Of a DNA stretch of 64,000 bases, positions 34,654 through 43,999 are shown in pieces. The translations under genes and the position numbers were made by a program. The notes below the pieces were generated by a model. That model made no database searches. It was not told where the DNA came from and worked only from the letters and a program-made list of their open reading frames with translations. Origin of the DNA: Alistipes sp. Its GTDB lineage: Bacteria; Bacteroidota; Bacteroidia; Bacteroidales; Rikenellaceae. The DNA is taken from the NCBI GenBank assembly GCA_020026395.1, contig JAHHQM010000009.1:1-64000 (forward strand), read 5' to 3'. Position 1 is the stretch's first letter. Each line of letters begins with the position of its first letter.

Positions 34654-35535
34654 TTAATAAAGATAAATTTTGTTGGAGGTCATATTGACGAATTTGCTGA
34701 CGGCGATGTACGTGAAGAGCATCGAGATCAGGATACCGCCGCCGATCATCGTGCCGAGGATCACGGCAACTTTGGTGGTGGAGGCGAAGGTCAGCAGCTC
34801 GGGGACGGATTCGTTGAGTCCGAATACGGCCAGCGCAAAGAGCACCGAGGCGCAGATGCCCGCACCCAGTCCCTGCCAGATGCTGCTCACGAGGAACGGA
34901 CGCATGATGAACCATTTGGTGGCACCGACCAGCTTCATGGTGTTGATCAGGTAGCGTTTCGAGAAGATGGCAAGACGCACCGTGTTGTTCAGCAGGATCA
35001 GCGAGATGATCAGGAGCGACCCGCCGAACAGGAACAGGATCAGACGGATCTTGTTGACCGTGGCGTGGAGCTGCTCGGCCATCTGACGCGGGAACGACAC
35101 ATGGCTCACGCCGTCGAGGTTCTTGGCGAACGAAATGAACGCATCGAGGGCGAGTTTGTCGGACGACAACTGCGACAAAGTCACCTCGAACGAATCCATC
35201 AACGGGTTTTCGCCCAGCGTCTCCTCGATTTCGCTGTCGAAGATCTTGCGGAACTCCTCGTTTTGGAGTTTTTCGTCCTTCGTCTGGAAGGCGATCGTAC
35301 GCACGATCTCCTCGTCGGAGAGTTTCTTGGCGATGTGTTCGCGTTGTTTTTCGGTAAGGTCGTTTTTCAGCTCGACGGTCACCGAGATGCTCTCCTGAAG
35401 CGTGCCCGCCACATTCATGGCCGCCGCCATCAGATAACCCACCGAACCGAGCAGAAACAACACCAGCGCAATGCTGATGGTCGATACGAAGTACGAATTG
35501 CGTACTTTCCGTTTAAGTCGTTTGTCGTCTTTCAT
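34654..35535 (-). CDS. ftsX: Cell division protein FtsX
   Basis: A 293-residue permease-like protein of the FtsX family. It has one N-terminal membrane helix (SYFVSTISIALVLFLLGSVGYLM), a periplasmic domain of ~110 residues and three C-terminal helices. FtsX works with the ATPase FtsE to control peptidoglycan hydrolases at the septum; ftsE is not in this window. Its start overlaps the yfhO stop by 4 bases (ATGA), indicating translational coupling. Confidence 0.93.
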   Translation of the reverse strand: MKDDKRLKRKVRNSYFVSTISIALVLFLLGSVGYLMAAAMNVAGTLQESISVTVELKNDLTEKQREHIAKKLSDEEIVRTIAFQTKDEKLQNEEFRKIFDSEIEETLGENPLMDSFEVTLSQLSSDKLALDAFISFAKNLDGVSHVSFPRQMAEQLHATVNKIRLILFLFGGSLLIISLILLNNTVRLAIFSKRYLINTMKLVGATKWFIMRPFLVSSIWQGLGAGICASVLFALAVFGLNESVPELLTFASTTKVAVILGTMIGGGILISMLFTYIAVSKFVNMTSNKIYLY

Positions 35536-37970
35536 CTTATTTGGGAATTTTTACGCGTTAATATCGGGCGAAGAGCCATTACGAGTGCCGCCAGAGCAGC
35601 ACCCAGCACGATGATCGAGGCAATGCCCGTCACCCACTCGACCGCATCCCAATGGGGGGCGCGGAACCGCCACTCGACGATGTGCGATCCGCGGGGAAGT
35701 TCCATCGCGCGCAACACATAATCGGCACGCACATAGGGCGCTTCCTGTCCGTCGATGTAGGCCGTCCAGCCTTTATCGTAGTAGATCTCCGAGAAGACGG
35801 CGAATCCGTCCTCGTCGAGCGAATATTCGTAACGCAGGTAGTTGGGGCGGTAGTCCGTCAGGCGGATGTCACCCCGACCGAATTTCGTGAAGCGGCTGCC
35901 GTCGCGTACCACGGCCGTCGTTTTGGTGTCGATCTCGCCCAGACGGTCGATCTCCTCGCGGGGGGTCTTCACGTCGGCAATCTGCTCGACAAACCACGCC
36001 GCACCGTTGGGGTCGGACAGCGGCTCGACCATCGGGTTGCCCTTCTCGTCGGGCACGATCGCATAGCGCGTGTTGAGCATGGCGTAGATCTCCATGTTCA
36101 TCGAGCTGAGGTAGTGGTCGATCAAATCCTGATAGCGGGCAAGTTTCGCGCCGTGGTAACCGCCGATCGAGCGGTGGAAATAGGAGGTCGTCGCATCATT
36201 GAAGGGGTTGCCCGTCGCAAGGTTTACGACGCGGTAGCCCGGATCTGTGTCTTTTAAGATCTGAAGGTCGGCCGCCGAGGGTTGTACCTGTGTGGTGCGG
36301 GGCGAAACGAAATCCTTCGACGAGAGGAAACGGCGATCGACCACCGTAAGATCAAGGGTTACAAGAGCAATCAATGCAAGGGTCGGGATGATCTTCGAAA
36401 GGCGCTCCAGCGTAAAGAGCCATACGGCGGCTGCCGTCAAAAGGATGAAGACCAGCGATCGCCAGGCATCGGCCGAAAGCATGGTGGCGCGGTCGGCGGT
36501 CATGGCATCGGTGATGGCGGTGGCGGTATCGGCGTTGTTGGTCAGCGTCGAGGAGATGTAGTCGAAGGTGGCGTTCGCTCCGAAATCGAAAAGCGCGCTG
36601 CCGAACAAGGCGAACACGAGGCAGAGTCCTCCGACAATGCCCGTCACGATCAGGAGCGGCTTACGCAACTCCTCGCGTGAGATTTCGCCCCGCCACATAC
36701 GCATCAGGAAGAGCGCACCGAGTAAGGGAACCGTCCACTGCACGACCACGAGGGTCATCGACACCGTGCGGAATTTGTTGTATCCGGGCAGCAGGTCGAA
36801 GGCCAGTTCGGTGAACCACATCAGGTGGTGTCCCCACGCCAAAAGGAGCATCAGAATGCTGATACCCAGAAGCCACCATTTGCTGCGGCCTTTCACGAGG
36901 GCAAGACCCAGCGCGGCCAGCAATACGGCCGTTGCGCCGAGGTAGGTCGGTCCCGCGGTGAAGGGTTGTTCGCCCCAATACGACGGAAGGTAACGCTCCA
37001 GACCGGGATTTCCGGTACGTTTCATAAATTGTGCGGTCTGTCCGTCCGCAGGGAAAGGCACGGCACCCATCAGGTTGGGTACGAGCATATTGAAACTCTC
37101 GGGGATGCCGTAGCTCCATGCCGTGGCATATTGCAGGTCGAGACCGTCGTCCGAAGCCTCCTTGGTGACGGTTTCGGCCAACTCCGAACCGCCGCGGATC
37201 GTGTCCTTGGTGTGCTGGGCGGTGTACCACAGGGGCGAGAAGTTCGAGGCCACGGCCAGAATACCCGCTGCCACAAGCAGTCCGGTGCGTTTGGCAAAGT
37301 CGTGCAACTGTTTGCCTTTCCTCGCCACGATGCCCTCGCTGATCCACAGGGCGGCCATCGCCATCAGGAAATAGTAGGTGATCTGCGGGTGGTTTGCGCC
37401 GATTTCAAGCGAGGTGGCCAGCGCCGTAAAGGCCGCACCGTACCACATATTCCCGCACAGGGTCATGCGGGCACCGCCGATCATCAGCGGTGCATAGACC
37501 AGTGCCCACATCTTGGTGATGTGTCCCGCGCCGATGATCAGTAGGAAATAGGTCGAAAGTCCGTAGGCCGTGGCGGCGATGATGCCGATCCACGGATTCA
37601 CACCGAACACCAGAAGCATGATCCACATCGAGGTCATCGCGAAAAAAACGAATCCCGCGGGGGTATCCAACGCTTTGACGACCTGACCCACCGTACCCTT
37701 GACCAATTGGGCGGGGTATTCGATGTTGATCATATAGGCGGGCATTCCCGAAAACATACCGCCCGTCCACTGGGGGTCTTCGCCCCGTTCCGTGCGCATC
37801 TGTTTGATGTCGCGGGTCATACCTTCGTATTGGATCACGTCGGATTGCGGGAGTACCCGTCCCTCAAATTGGGGCAGAAAGTACAGTACACTCACCACGA
37901 AAAAGAAGAGCAGGGCGGCGAGTGTCTCGAAAAGCGGATGGCGTATGAGGTTCGAAAAATTCATGTTCAT
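35532..37970 (-). CDS. YfhO family membrane protein
   Basis: An 812-residue polytopic protein with more than ten hydrophobic helices and a soluble C-terminal part. The N-terminal loop GRVLPQSDVIQYEGMTRD and WTGGMFSGMPAYMI match the YfhO family, which has a GT-C-like fold and is linked to glycosylation of teichoic acids in Gram-positives. Its substrate in Bacteroidota is unknown. ATG 37964 is a second in-frame start. First gene of the yfhO-ftsX-DUF3098-uppP-truB-queA run. Confidence 0.88.
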   Translation of the reverse strand: MNMNFSNLIRHPLFETLAALLFFFVVSVLYFLPQFEGRVLPQSDVIQYEGMTRDIKQMRTERGEDPQWTGGMFSGMPAYMINIEYPAQLVKGTVGQVVKALDTPAGFVFFAMTSMWIMLLVFGVNPWIGIIAATAYGLSTYFLLIIGAGHITKMWALVYAPLMIGGARMTLCGNMWYGAAFTALATSLEIGANHPQITYYFLMAMAALWISEGIVARKGKQLHDFAKRTGLLVAAGILAVASNFSPLWYTAQHTKDTIRGGSELAETVTKEASDDGLDLQYATAWSYGIPESFNMLVPNLMGAVPFPADGQTAQFMKRTGNPGLERYLPSYWGEQPFTAGPTYLGATAVLLAALGLALVKGRSKWWLLGISILMLLLAWGHHLMWFTELAFDLLPGYNKFRTVSMTLVVVQWTVPLLGALFLMRMWRGEISREELRKPLLIVTGIVGGLCLVFALFGSALFDFGANATFDYISSTLTNNADTATAITDAMTADRATMLSADAWRSLVFILLTAAAVWLFTLERLSKIIPTLALIALVTLDLTVVDRRFLSSKDFVSPRTTQVQPSAADLQILKDTDPGYRVVNLATGNPFNDATTSYFHRSIGGYHGAKLARYQDLIDHYLSSMNMEIYAMLNTRYAIVPDEKGNPMVEPLSDPNGAAWFVEQIADVKTPREEIDRLGEIDTKTTAVVRDGSRFTKFGRGDIRLTDYRPNYLRYEYSLDEDGFAVFSEIYYDKGWTAYIDGQEAPYVRADYVLRAMELPRGSHIVEWRFRAPHWDAVEWVTGIASIIVLGAALAALVMALRPILTRKNSQIR

Positions 37971-37985
37971 GGTTTATTTATCGCC

Positions 37986-37993
37986 CAAAGGTA
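37986..37993 (-). promoter_or_regulatory. -7 box of yfhO-ftsX-uppP-truB-queA run
   Basis: The minus strand reads TACCTTTG, an exact match 15 bases before the yfhO start, implying a very short leader. Confidence 0.6.
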
Positions 37994-38036
37994 CGAAAAA
38001 TCTTAAAGTTACCGAGGTGTGAATCCGAAAAATCAC

Positions 38037-38044
38037 TATCTTTG
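38037..38044 (+). promoter_or_regulatory. -7 box of polyprenyl synthase gene
   Basis: TATCTTTG matches TAnnTTTG. It is divergent from the yfhO promoter only ~45 bases away. The leader to ATG 38145 is ~95 bases. Confidence 0.6.
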
Positions 38045-38144
38045 TCCAAAATATGCGGAAACTTGACCCGAAAGTCCGCCCCGTGTGCGGGTTGGTCTTT
38101 TTCAGGTGCCATCAAACGATCCGCCCAAATTCGTTTCATACTCT

Positions 38145-39134
38145 ATGATAACACTCGATAGCATCCGCAAACCGGTTGAGGCGGAGCTGAATGCCTATAA
38201 TGAGTTTGTCGAGCAGCAGTTCTCGACAACCGGAGGTACAATCTCCGAAATGGTCAATTACGCACTGACCTCCCGCGGAAAAGGCATCCGACCCCTGCTG
38301 GTGATTCTTGCCGCCGTTCTTAATGCCCCGAACCGTGCCACGGCACAGGGTCGCCGCGTGTCGCTGGCGGCTACGCTCGTGGAGATGATCCACCTCTCGT
38401 CGCTTATTCACGACGACGTGATCGACGAGTCGGATATGCGTCGCGGCAAACCTTCGGTCAATGCCCGTTGGCAGTCGCACAAGGCGGTCGTATTGGGCGA
38501 TTACCTGCTTTCGCGTACGTTGAACATCGGTCTTCAGAGCGGTCAGTTCGATCTGGTGACCCACATCTGCGGTGCGATCGCCACGCTGTGCGAGGGCGAG
38601 ATCGAGCAGGCCGACTGCGTCGAGAAGCAGCTTATTTCGCGTCAGGACTACTTCGACGTGATCTACAAAAAGACGGCTAGTCTGTTGGGCATCAGTGCTT
38701 CGGCAGGTGCTTTGGCCGTGCGTGCCACCCACGACAAGATCGCGCTGATGCGCCGTCTGGGTGAGGCTTTCGGCATGATGTTCCAGATTCAGGACGACAT
38801 TCTCGACTACCGTATCGATGCCAAGACGGGCAAACCCGCCTGCAACGATCTGCGCGAGGGTAAAATCACCCTGCCGTTGATCGTCGTTCTGGAGAAGGCG
38901 GACGAAAAACGCCGCAAGGAGCTCCTCGAACGCCTGAAGGAGTGCCGCGAAAATGACGAGGCGGTCGATGAGTTGCGCCGCGTTGTGGAAGAGGAGGGTG
39001 GTCTGAAGGAAGCCCACGAGGTAATGAAGCAGTATGTGACCCGCGCCATGGGTATTTTGTCGCAGTACGACAAGTCGGACGAGCAGAAAGCACTGGCCGA
39101 CCTGTGTATGTTCATCGTAGACCGCGACTGCTAA
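38145..39134 (+). CDS. Polyprenyl diphosphate synthase
   Basis: A 329-residue trans-prenyltransferase. Both Asp-rich motifs are present: LIHDDVIDESDMRRGKPSV (first) and FQIQDDILDYRID (second). It condenses isopentenyl diphosphate units, most likely making the octaprenyl-type side chain of menaquinone; the chain length is not certain from sequence. A menaquinone methyltransferase is encoded at 50709. A GTG at 38085 opens the frame but would add 20 non-family residues; ATG 38145 (MITLDSIRKPVE) is preferred. The sugar symporter gene follows after 42 bases. Confidence 0.92.
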   Translation: MITLDSIRKPVEAELNAYNEFVEQQFSTTGGTISEMVNYALTSRGKGIRPLLVILAAVLNAPNRATAQGRRVSLAATLVEMIHLSSLIHDDVIDESDMRRGKPSVNARWQSHKAVVLGDYLLSRTLNIGLQSGQFDLVTHICGAIATLCEGEIEQADCVEKQLISRQDYFDVIYKKTASLLGISASAGALAVRATHDKIALMRRLGEAFGMMFQIQDDILDYRIDAKTGKPACNDLREGKITLPLIVVLEKADEKRRKELLERLKECRENDEAVDELRRVVEEEGGLKEAHEVMKQYVTRAMGILSQYDKSDEQKALADLCMFIVDRDC

Positions 39135-39176
39135 ACCGTTAAAACCGACAATTATTAACTTAACTAAAATCTTATA

Positions 39177-40457
39177 ATGGAACAGAAGAAAAATTACACG
39201 TTACCCATCATTATGATGTTCGGCCTGTTCGCGATGATTTCGTTCGTGACGGGTTTGACCAATCCTCTGGGTGTCATCGTCAAGAACCAGTTCGCCGTGG
39301 CCAACTGGGCATCGCAGCTGGGTAACCTCGCCAACTTCATCGCTTATGCCGTGATGGGTATTCCCGCAGGTATGATGCTCAAGAAGTTCGGTTACAAAAA
39401 CACCGCATTGGCCGCTGTTGCCGTAGGTTTCATCGGTGTGGGTATTCAATACATTTCGGGTCAGGCCGGAAGCTTCGCCATCTACCTGACCGGTGCATTC
39501 ATTTCGGGTTTCTCGATGTGTATGCTGAACACCGTCGTAAACCCCATGCTGAATACGCTGGGTGGCGGTGGCAAAAAAGGTAACCAGCTGATTCAGTTCG
39601 GTGGTTCGCTGAACTCGATCTCGGCTACCATCGTGCCCATCCTCGTAGGTGCCCTGATGGGTAACGCCGCTCAGGCAACCATCAGCGACGCTGCTCCCGC
39701 CCTGTTTATCGCCATGGGTATCTTCGTGGTGGTATTCATCGTGCTGTTCTCGATGCAGATTCCCGAGCCTTTCGCCGAGGCCGAGAAGAAAGACGAGAAA
39801 GACGAGCACAGCGCTCTTTCGTTCCGTCACTTCCGTCTGGGTGCACTCGCCATCTTTATCTATGTAGGTATCGAGGTGGGTATTCCCAACTTCATGAACC
39901 TCTTCCTTACGTCGGCTCAGGATGCCCAGATCCCCGGTATGGGTATGTCGGCCGCTGCCGCAGGTTCGCTCGTCGGTACGTATTGGTTCCTGATGATGAT
40001 CGGCCGTCTGGTCGGTGGTCTGGTCGGTGGTAAGGTATCGAGCAAATGGCAGCTGGTAACCGTAGCTTCGGTAGCCATCCTGTTCGTGATTGCCGGTATC
40101 TTCTCGTCGAAAGAGACGATCGTTTCGATGCCCGCATTCACGGGTTCGAGCTTCGAGCTGGTTTCGGTCCCCATCAGTGTGATGTTCTTCACGCTGTGCG
40201 GTCTCTGCACTTCGGTGATGTGGGGCGGTATCTTCAACCTGGCTGTTGAGGGTCTGGGTAAATATACCTCGATGGGTTCGGGCTTCTTCATGGTCATGGT
40301 TTGCGGTGGCGGTGTGCTTCCCGTAATCCAGGGCGGTGTTTCGGACTCGGCAGGTTATATGGCCGGTTACTGGGTAATTATCGCAGGTCTGGCTTACCTG
40401 TTGTTCTACGCCCTGATCGGTTCGAAAAACGTAAACAAAGACATCAAGGTGGACTAA
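39177..40457 (+). CDS. FucP-type sugar/H+ symporter (MFS)
   Basis: A 426-residue protein with about 12 transmembrane helices. FGLFAMISFVTGLTNPLG and FGGSLNSISATIVPILVG resemble the FucP/GluP branch of the major facilitator superfamily, which imports fucose, glucose/galactose or N-acetylglucosamine with protons. The sugar cannot be assigned. Codons are strongly biased, suggesting good expression. It is the last gene before a long gene-free gap, closed by a terminator. Confidence 0.88.
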   Translation: MEQKKNYTLPIIMMFGLFAMISFVTGLTNPLGVIVKNQFAVANWASQLGNLANFIAYAVMGIPAGMMLKKFGYKNTALAAVAVGFIGVGIQYISGQAGSFAIYLTGAFISGFSMCMLNTVVNPMLNTLGGGGKKGNQLIQFGGSLNSISATIVPILVGALMGNAAQATISDAAPALFIAMGIFVVVFIVLFSMQIPEPFAEAEKKDEKDEHSALSFRHFRLGALAIFIYVGIEVGIPNFMNLFLTSAQDAQIPGMGMSAAAAGSLVGTYWFLMMIGRLVGGLVGGKVSSKWQLVTVASVAILFVIAGIFSSKETIVSMPAFTGSSFELVSVPISVMFFTLCGLCTSVMWGGIFNLAVEGLGKYTSMGSGFFMVMVCGGGVLPVIQGGVSDSAGYMAGYWVIIAGLAYLLFYALIGSKNVNKDIKVD

Positions 40458-40478
40458 TTTCTTTCTTGATCCCGATAG

Positions 40479-40512
40479 ATCCGACATCCCGAAAGGGGTG
40501 TCGGATTTTTTT
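40479..40512 (+). terminator. Terminator of sugar symporter gene
   Basis: ATCCGACA-t-CCC and GGGG-TGTCGGAT form a 12-bp stem with a GAAA loop, followed by seven T. Confidence 0.9.
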
Positions 40513-41340
40513 GCGTTCTACCGCGACATACTGCACTGCATTATTCCATACCATACCGCGCCAAATCTCTCCACGCTACCCCGCGTAGAACCACGCCAAG
40601 CCGCACTACGCTCTCCGTTTCCTAATGCGCCACACCACGTTACACCGCACCATGCCACGTTCTACTACACCACGCTACATCGCACCCTTCCACCGTACTC
40701 CACCCACCGCATCTCGCTTGCCTGCTCTTACCCCCTGCTTGCCCACCCGTGCCCGCCGTCCTCCTTTTTTCTTCCTTCCTTTTGCCTGTCCCGTGCGCCC
40801 GCTTTTCCTGCACTTTTTTTCGCCCTTTCCTCCGCCCTTTTCTCCATCGTTCTCGCGTTCCTTTGCTCCGCTTCCCATCCCCGAGGAGCAAGGCCTTGTC
40901 CCCGTTTCGAGGCAAAAAGGATTTTTTGTGCAAATCCAAAACCGATTGATAATTAAGTGTTTGAAAAAGTTACAAACAACTTTGTTGATAATTATGTTTA
41001 TAACTACCCCGGTTATGAACATTGCAAACACTCTTCGAAAGTCCGTTGGGGAAGGGGAAAAACCGAAAGTCGGAAGGTGTGGAATTTTGGTGGAACGGTT
41101 GTGTCGGGGCGGGCGGAAAATTTGGAGCGGATGGAGGGGCGGAATATTCGCGTCTATTGGGGTGAGTGTCAGGGAAAAATGGGGTGTAACCTTGGGAAAG
41201 GAAGATGATGTGTTCTTGGAAAAAGATCGGGTGTGTCGGGGAAAGGCGGGAGCAGCTTTGGAAGGGAGATGATGGTGTGCCTTGGAAAGATAGCGGGTGT
41301 TTTCGGGACATTCATAGAAAAGCCCCGCCCTCTCACGGCA
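40513..41340. other. Gene-free region with GC-skew flip; candidate replication origin
   Basis: No credible gene lies between the two convergent terminators. By my hand count 40561-40860 holds about 137 C and 40 G, while 41041-41280 holds about 24 C and 105 G, so the skew flips sign. The flip is at an AT-rich core (40921-41030; about 73% AT in its first 60 bases). The core has TGTTGATAA (40983-40991, complement of TTATCAACA, one mismatch from the DnaA box TTATCCACA), weaker 9-mers TGTTTATAA (40995-41003) and TTATGAACA (41013-41021), and the direct repeat TTGATAATTA at 40946 and 40985. A C-to-G switch along the + strand is what a bidirectional origin leaves. Small open frames here have no family resemblance. 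Against it: gene orientation does not switch here. Confidence 0.5.
40571..40678 (+). repeat. Degenerate C-rich short repeats
   Basis: CCACGCTAC occurs at 40571-40579 and 40670-40678, with related words CCACGCCAAG (~40591), CCACGTTAC (~40636) and CCACGTTCTAC (~40655) between. The stretch is almost free of G runs and looks like diverged tandem copies of a CCACGYTAC-type word. Confidence 0.4.
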
Positions 41341-41341
41341 C

Positions 41342-41369
41342 AAAAAAAGGTCGAACCCGAGGTTCGACC
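41342..41369 (-). terminator. Terminator of tpiA
   Basis: GGTCGAACC (41349-41357) and GGTTCGACC (41361-41369) form a perfect 9-bp stem with a 3-base loop; seven A to the left form the U run on the minus strand. Confidence 0.88.
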
Positions 41370-41395
41370 CTTTACTTTATCGGAAGTGTTCCGAA

Positions 41396-42154
41396 TTATT
41401 TTGCAAAGCCTTTGCCGATAGCCAGGAAGTCGGCTGCCTTCAGAGCGGCACCACCGATCAGACCACCGTCAACATCCTCTTTTGCGAAGATCTCGGCAGC
41501 GTTTGCGGGCTTGCAAGAACCTCCGTAAAGGATGGCGCAATCATCGGCTGCTGCACCGAACTTCTCGCGAAGGGTCTTGCGGATGAATGCGTGGATCTCC
41601 TGTGCCTGGTCAGCCGTAGCGGTCTTGCCGGTACCGATTGCCCATACGGGTTCGTAAGCAACGATCAGGTTCTTGAACTGCTCTTCGGTGAGGTTGAAGA
41701 TCACCTCCTCGAGCTGCTTCTTAACGACGTTGAAGTGCTCGCCTGCCTCACGCTCCTGGAGGTTCTCACCTACGCAGTAGATCGGGGTCAGGTTGTTGGC
41801 ATAAGCCTGAACCATCTTCTTGTTCAAGGTCTCCGAAGTCTCACCGTAGTACTGACGACGCTCCGAGTGACCCAGAATGACATATTTGCAACCGAGAGCG
41901 GCAATCATCTGTGCCGAGATCTCACCGGTGTAAGCTCCTTTCTCCTCTGCTGCGCAGTTCTGAGCACCGAGTTCAACGTCGGAACCCTTCAGCTCGGCAG
42001 CGACCATCGACAGGTGGGTGAACGGGGGGCAAACGATGAAGTTTACGCACGAGCATACCTCGCCACGATTTGCAACTACGTTCTTTGCCAACTCGGCACC
42101 TTCCTGAGGCAGGGTGTTCATTTTCCAGTTACCTGCTACAATTTTCTTTCTCAT
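41396..42154 (-). CDS. tpiA: Triosephosphate isomerase
   Basis: A 252-residue TIM-barrel isomerase interconverting dihydroxyacetone phosphate and glyceraldehyde 3-phosphate. Active-site residues are clear: Lys in AGNWKMN, His in LGHSERRQYYGE and Glu in AYEPVWAIGTGKTAT; the phosphate loop GGSCKPANA and GGLIGGAAL follow. Strong codon bias. It lies 41 bases after lysS on the same strand and probably shares its transcript. Confidence 0.98.
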   Translation of the reverse strand: MRKKIVAGNWKMNTLPQEGAELAKNVVANRGEVCSCVNFIVCPPFTHLSMVAAELKGSDVELGAQNCAAEEKGAYTGEISAQMIAALGCKYVILGHSERRQYYGETSETLNKKMVQAYANNLTPIYCVGENLQEREAGEHFNVVKKQLEEVIFNLTEEQFKNLIVAYEPVWAIGTGKTATADQAQEIHAFIRKTLREKFGAAADDCAILYGGSCKPANAAEIFAKEDVDGGLIGGAALKAADFLAIGKGFAK

Positions 42155-42195
42155 AACCTTAACTTATTAAAATGTGTTTAACCTTATAGTTTTCC

Positions 42196-43917
42196 TTATT
42201 CTTCGCACCACGTCTTGACCAGCTCCATCGAGGGGGCTTTCAGACCCAGTTTGTTCTTCTTGTTGAAGCCGCACAGGTCGTTGAAGAACTTGCCTGCGGA
42301 GAGTTTCTTCAGCGAATCGACCGTGATGTAACCCATCTTCTGGATGACGGGAACCCACTCTTCGGGAACCCCGATTGCGGTGTATTTCTCCATGGGGTCG
42401 GCGACCACTTTCTTCTCGGGACGCATCTGCGGGAAGAACAGCACATCCTGAATCGAGGGCTGGTTGGTCATGAACATGGCCAGACGGTCGATACCGATAC
42501 CCATACCCGAACAGGAGGGCATACCGTACTCCAGGGCGCGTACGAAGTCCATATCGATGAACATGGCCTCGTCATCACCCTTCTCCGACAAACGCAACTG
42601 ATCCTGGAAACGCTCCAGCTGGTCGATCGGGTCGTTCAACTCGGAGTAGGCGTTACAGAGCTCCTTGCCGTTTACGAATAACTCGAAACGCTCCGTGAGA
42701 TCGGGGTTGTTGCGGTGACGCTTGCACAGGGGCGACATCTCGATGGGGTAGTCCGTGACGAACGTCGGCTGGATCAGATCCTCTTCGCAGTACTGGCCGA
42801 AGATGGCGTCGATCAGTTTACCCTTACCCATCGTCTCGTCGATCTCGACATCCAGACGCTTGCAGGCCTCGCGCAACTCGTCTTCACTCTGTCCCGTAAT
42901 GTCGTAACCCGTCTTCTCGCGGATGGCGTCGGTCATCGACAGACGGCGGAACGGAGCCCTGAACGAAATCTGCTTGCCGTGGAGCGTGATCTCGGTGGTG
43001 TTGTTTACGGCCAGACAAACCTTCTCGATCATCTGCTCCGTGAACTCCATCATCCAGATGTAGTCCTTGTAGGCCACGTAGATCTCCATGACGGTGAATT
43101 CGGGGTTGTGCGTGCGGTCCATACCCTCGTTACGGAAGTTCTTGCCGAACTCGTAAACACCCTCGAAACCACCGACGATCAGTTTCTTGAGGTACAGCTC
43201 GCTGGCGATACGCAGATACTGGTCGATGTCGAGTGCGTTGTGGTGGGTGATGAACGGACGGGCGGCGGCACCACCGGGAATGGGCTGGAGAATCGGGGTT
43301 TCGACCTCCAGATAGCCGCGGTCGTTGAAGAACTGACGCATCGTCTGCATGATCTTGGCACGCTTGACGAATACGTCGCGTACCTGGGGGTTTACCGCAA
43401 GGTCGACGTAACGCTGACGATAGCGTACCTCAGGATCGGTGAATGCATCGAACGTCTGACCGTCCTTTTCCTTGACGATCGGCAGCGGGCGGATCGATTT
43501 GGAGATGACGGTGAACTTTTGGCAATGAACCGACAGTTCGCCGGTTTTCGTCAGGAATGCGAAACCCTCGACACCGATGAAGTCGCCGATGTCCAGCAGT
43601 TTCTTGAATACGGTGTTGTAGAGCGTCGGATCGCCTTCTGGGCAGATGTCGTCACGACGGATGTATACCTGAATACGACCCGTGTGATCCTGCAACTCGA
43701 AGAACGAGGCCGAACCCATAATGCGGCGCGACATGATGCGGCCTGCGATGCGTACCTGCTGATAGTTGTTCTTCTCTTCGGAGAAGTTTTCGCTGATTTC
43801 GCGTGCGGTGGCCGTTACGTCGTAACGCTCGGCCGGATAGGGGTTGATCCCCAGCTCGCGGAGAGCCTTGAGTGAATTTCTGCGAAGTTGTTCCTGTTCG
43901 CTGAGTTCCATTGCCAT
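42196..43917 (-). CDS. lysS: Lysine-tRNA ligase (class II)
   Basis: A 573-residue class II LysRS. Visible are the OB-fold anticodon domain (RIMSRRIMGSASFFELQD), motif 2 region FRNEGMDRTHNPEFT, and motif 3 SGMGIGIDRLAMFMT. After motif 3 an extension of ~70 residues ends in a helix-hairpin-like segment (EWVPVIQKMGYITVDSLKKL), typical of the Bacteroidota form. I start at ATG 43917 (MAMELSEQ): an in-frame ATG at 43959 overlaps the -7 box and cannot be in the transcript. Confidence 0.97.
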   Translation of the reverse strand: MAMELSEQEQLRRNSLKALRELGINPYPAERYDVTATAREISENFSEEKNNYQQVRIAGRIMSRRIMGSASFFELQDHTGRIQVYIRRDDICPEGDPTLYNTVFKKLLDIGDFIGVEGFAFLTKTGELSVHCQKFTVISKSIRPLPIVKEKDGQTFDAFTDPEVRYRQRYVDLAVNPQVRDVFVKRAKIMQTMRQFFNDRGYLEVETPILQPIPGGAAARPFITHHNALDIDQYLRIASELYLKKLIVGGFEGVYEFGKNFRNEGMDRTHNPEFTVMEIYVAYKDYIWMMEFTEQMIEKVCLAVNNTTEITLHGKQISFRAPFRRLSMTDAIREKTGYDITGQSEDELREACKRLDVEIDETMGKGKLIDAIFGQYCEEDLIQPTFVTDYPIEMSPLCKRHRNNPDLTERFELFVNGKELCNAYSELNDPIDQLERFQDQLRLSEKGDDEAMFIDMDFVRALEYGMPSCSGMGIGIDRLAMFMTNQPSIQDVLFFPQMRPEKKVVADPMEKYTAIGVPEEWVPVIQKMGYITVDSLKKLSAGKFFNDLCGFNKKNKLGLKAPSMELVKTWCEE

Positions 43918-43956
43918 ATGATGTATATTTTTAGTATTCGACTTGTATTCAGAGTG

Positions 43957-43964
43957 CAAAGTTA
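43957..43964 (-). promoter_or_regulatory. -7 box of lysS-tpiA
   Basis: The minus strand reads TAACTTTG, an exact TAnnTTTG match, 39 bases before the chosen lysS start. Confidence 0.6.
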
Positions 43965-43999
43965 ATAATTTCTAACGAATTTTAAGAATACCCGTACCC

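Noticed and set aside
40921..41035. AT-rich core as a promoter or small RNA gene
   Set aside because: No TAnnTTTG match and no hairpin with terminator inside; the skew flip and DnaA-like words suit an origin better, though an RNA cannot be excluded.
40498..41343. Several short frames (up to ~220 residues) in the 40.5-41.3 kb gap
   Set aside because: Pro/Arg/Ser-rich or Gly/Arg-rich translations caused by the extreme C-rich and G-rich composition; no motifs, starts or promoters.
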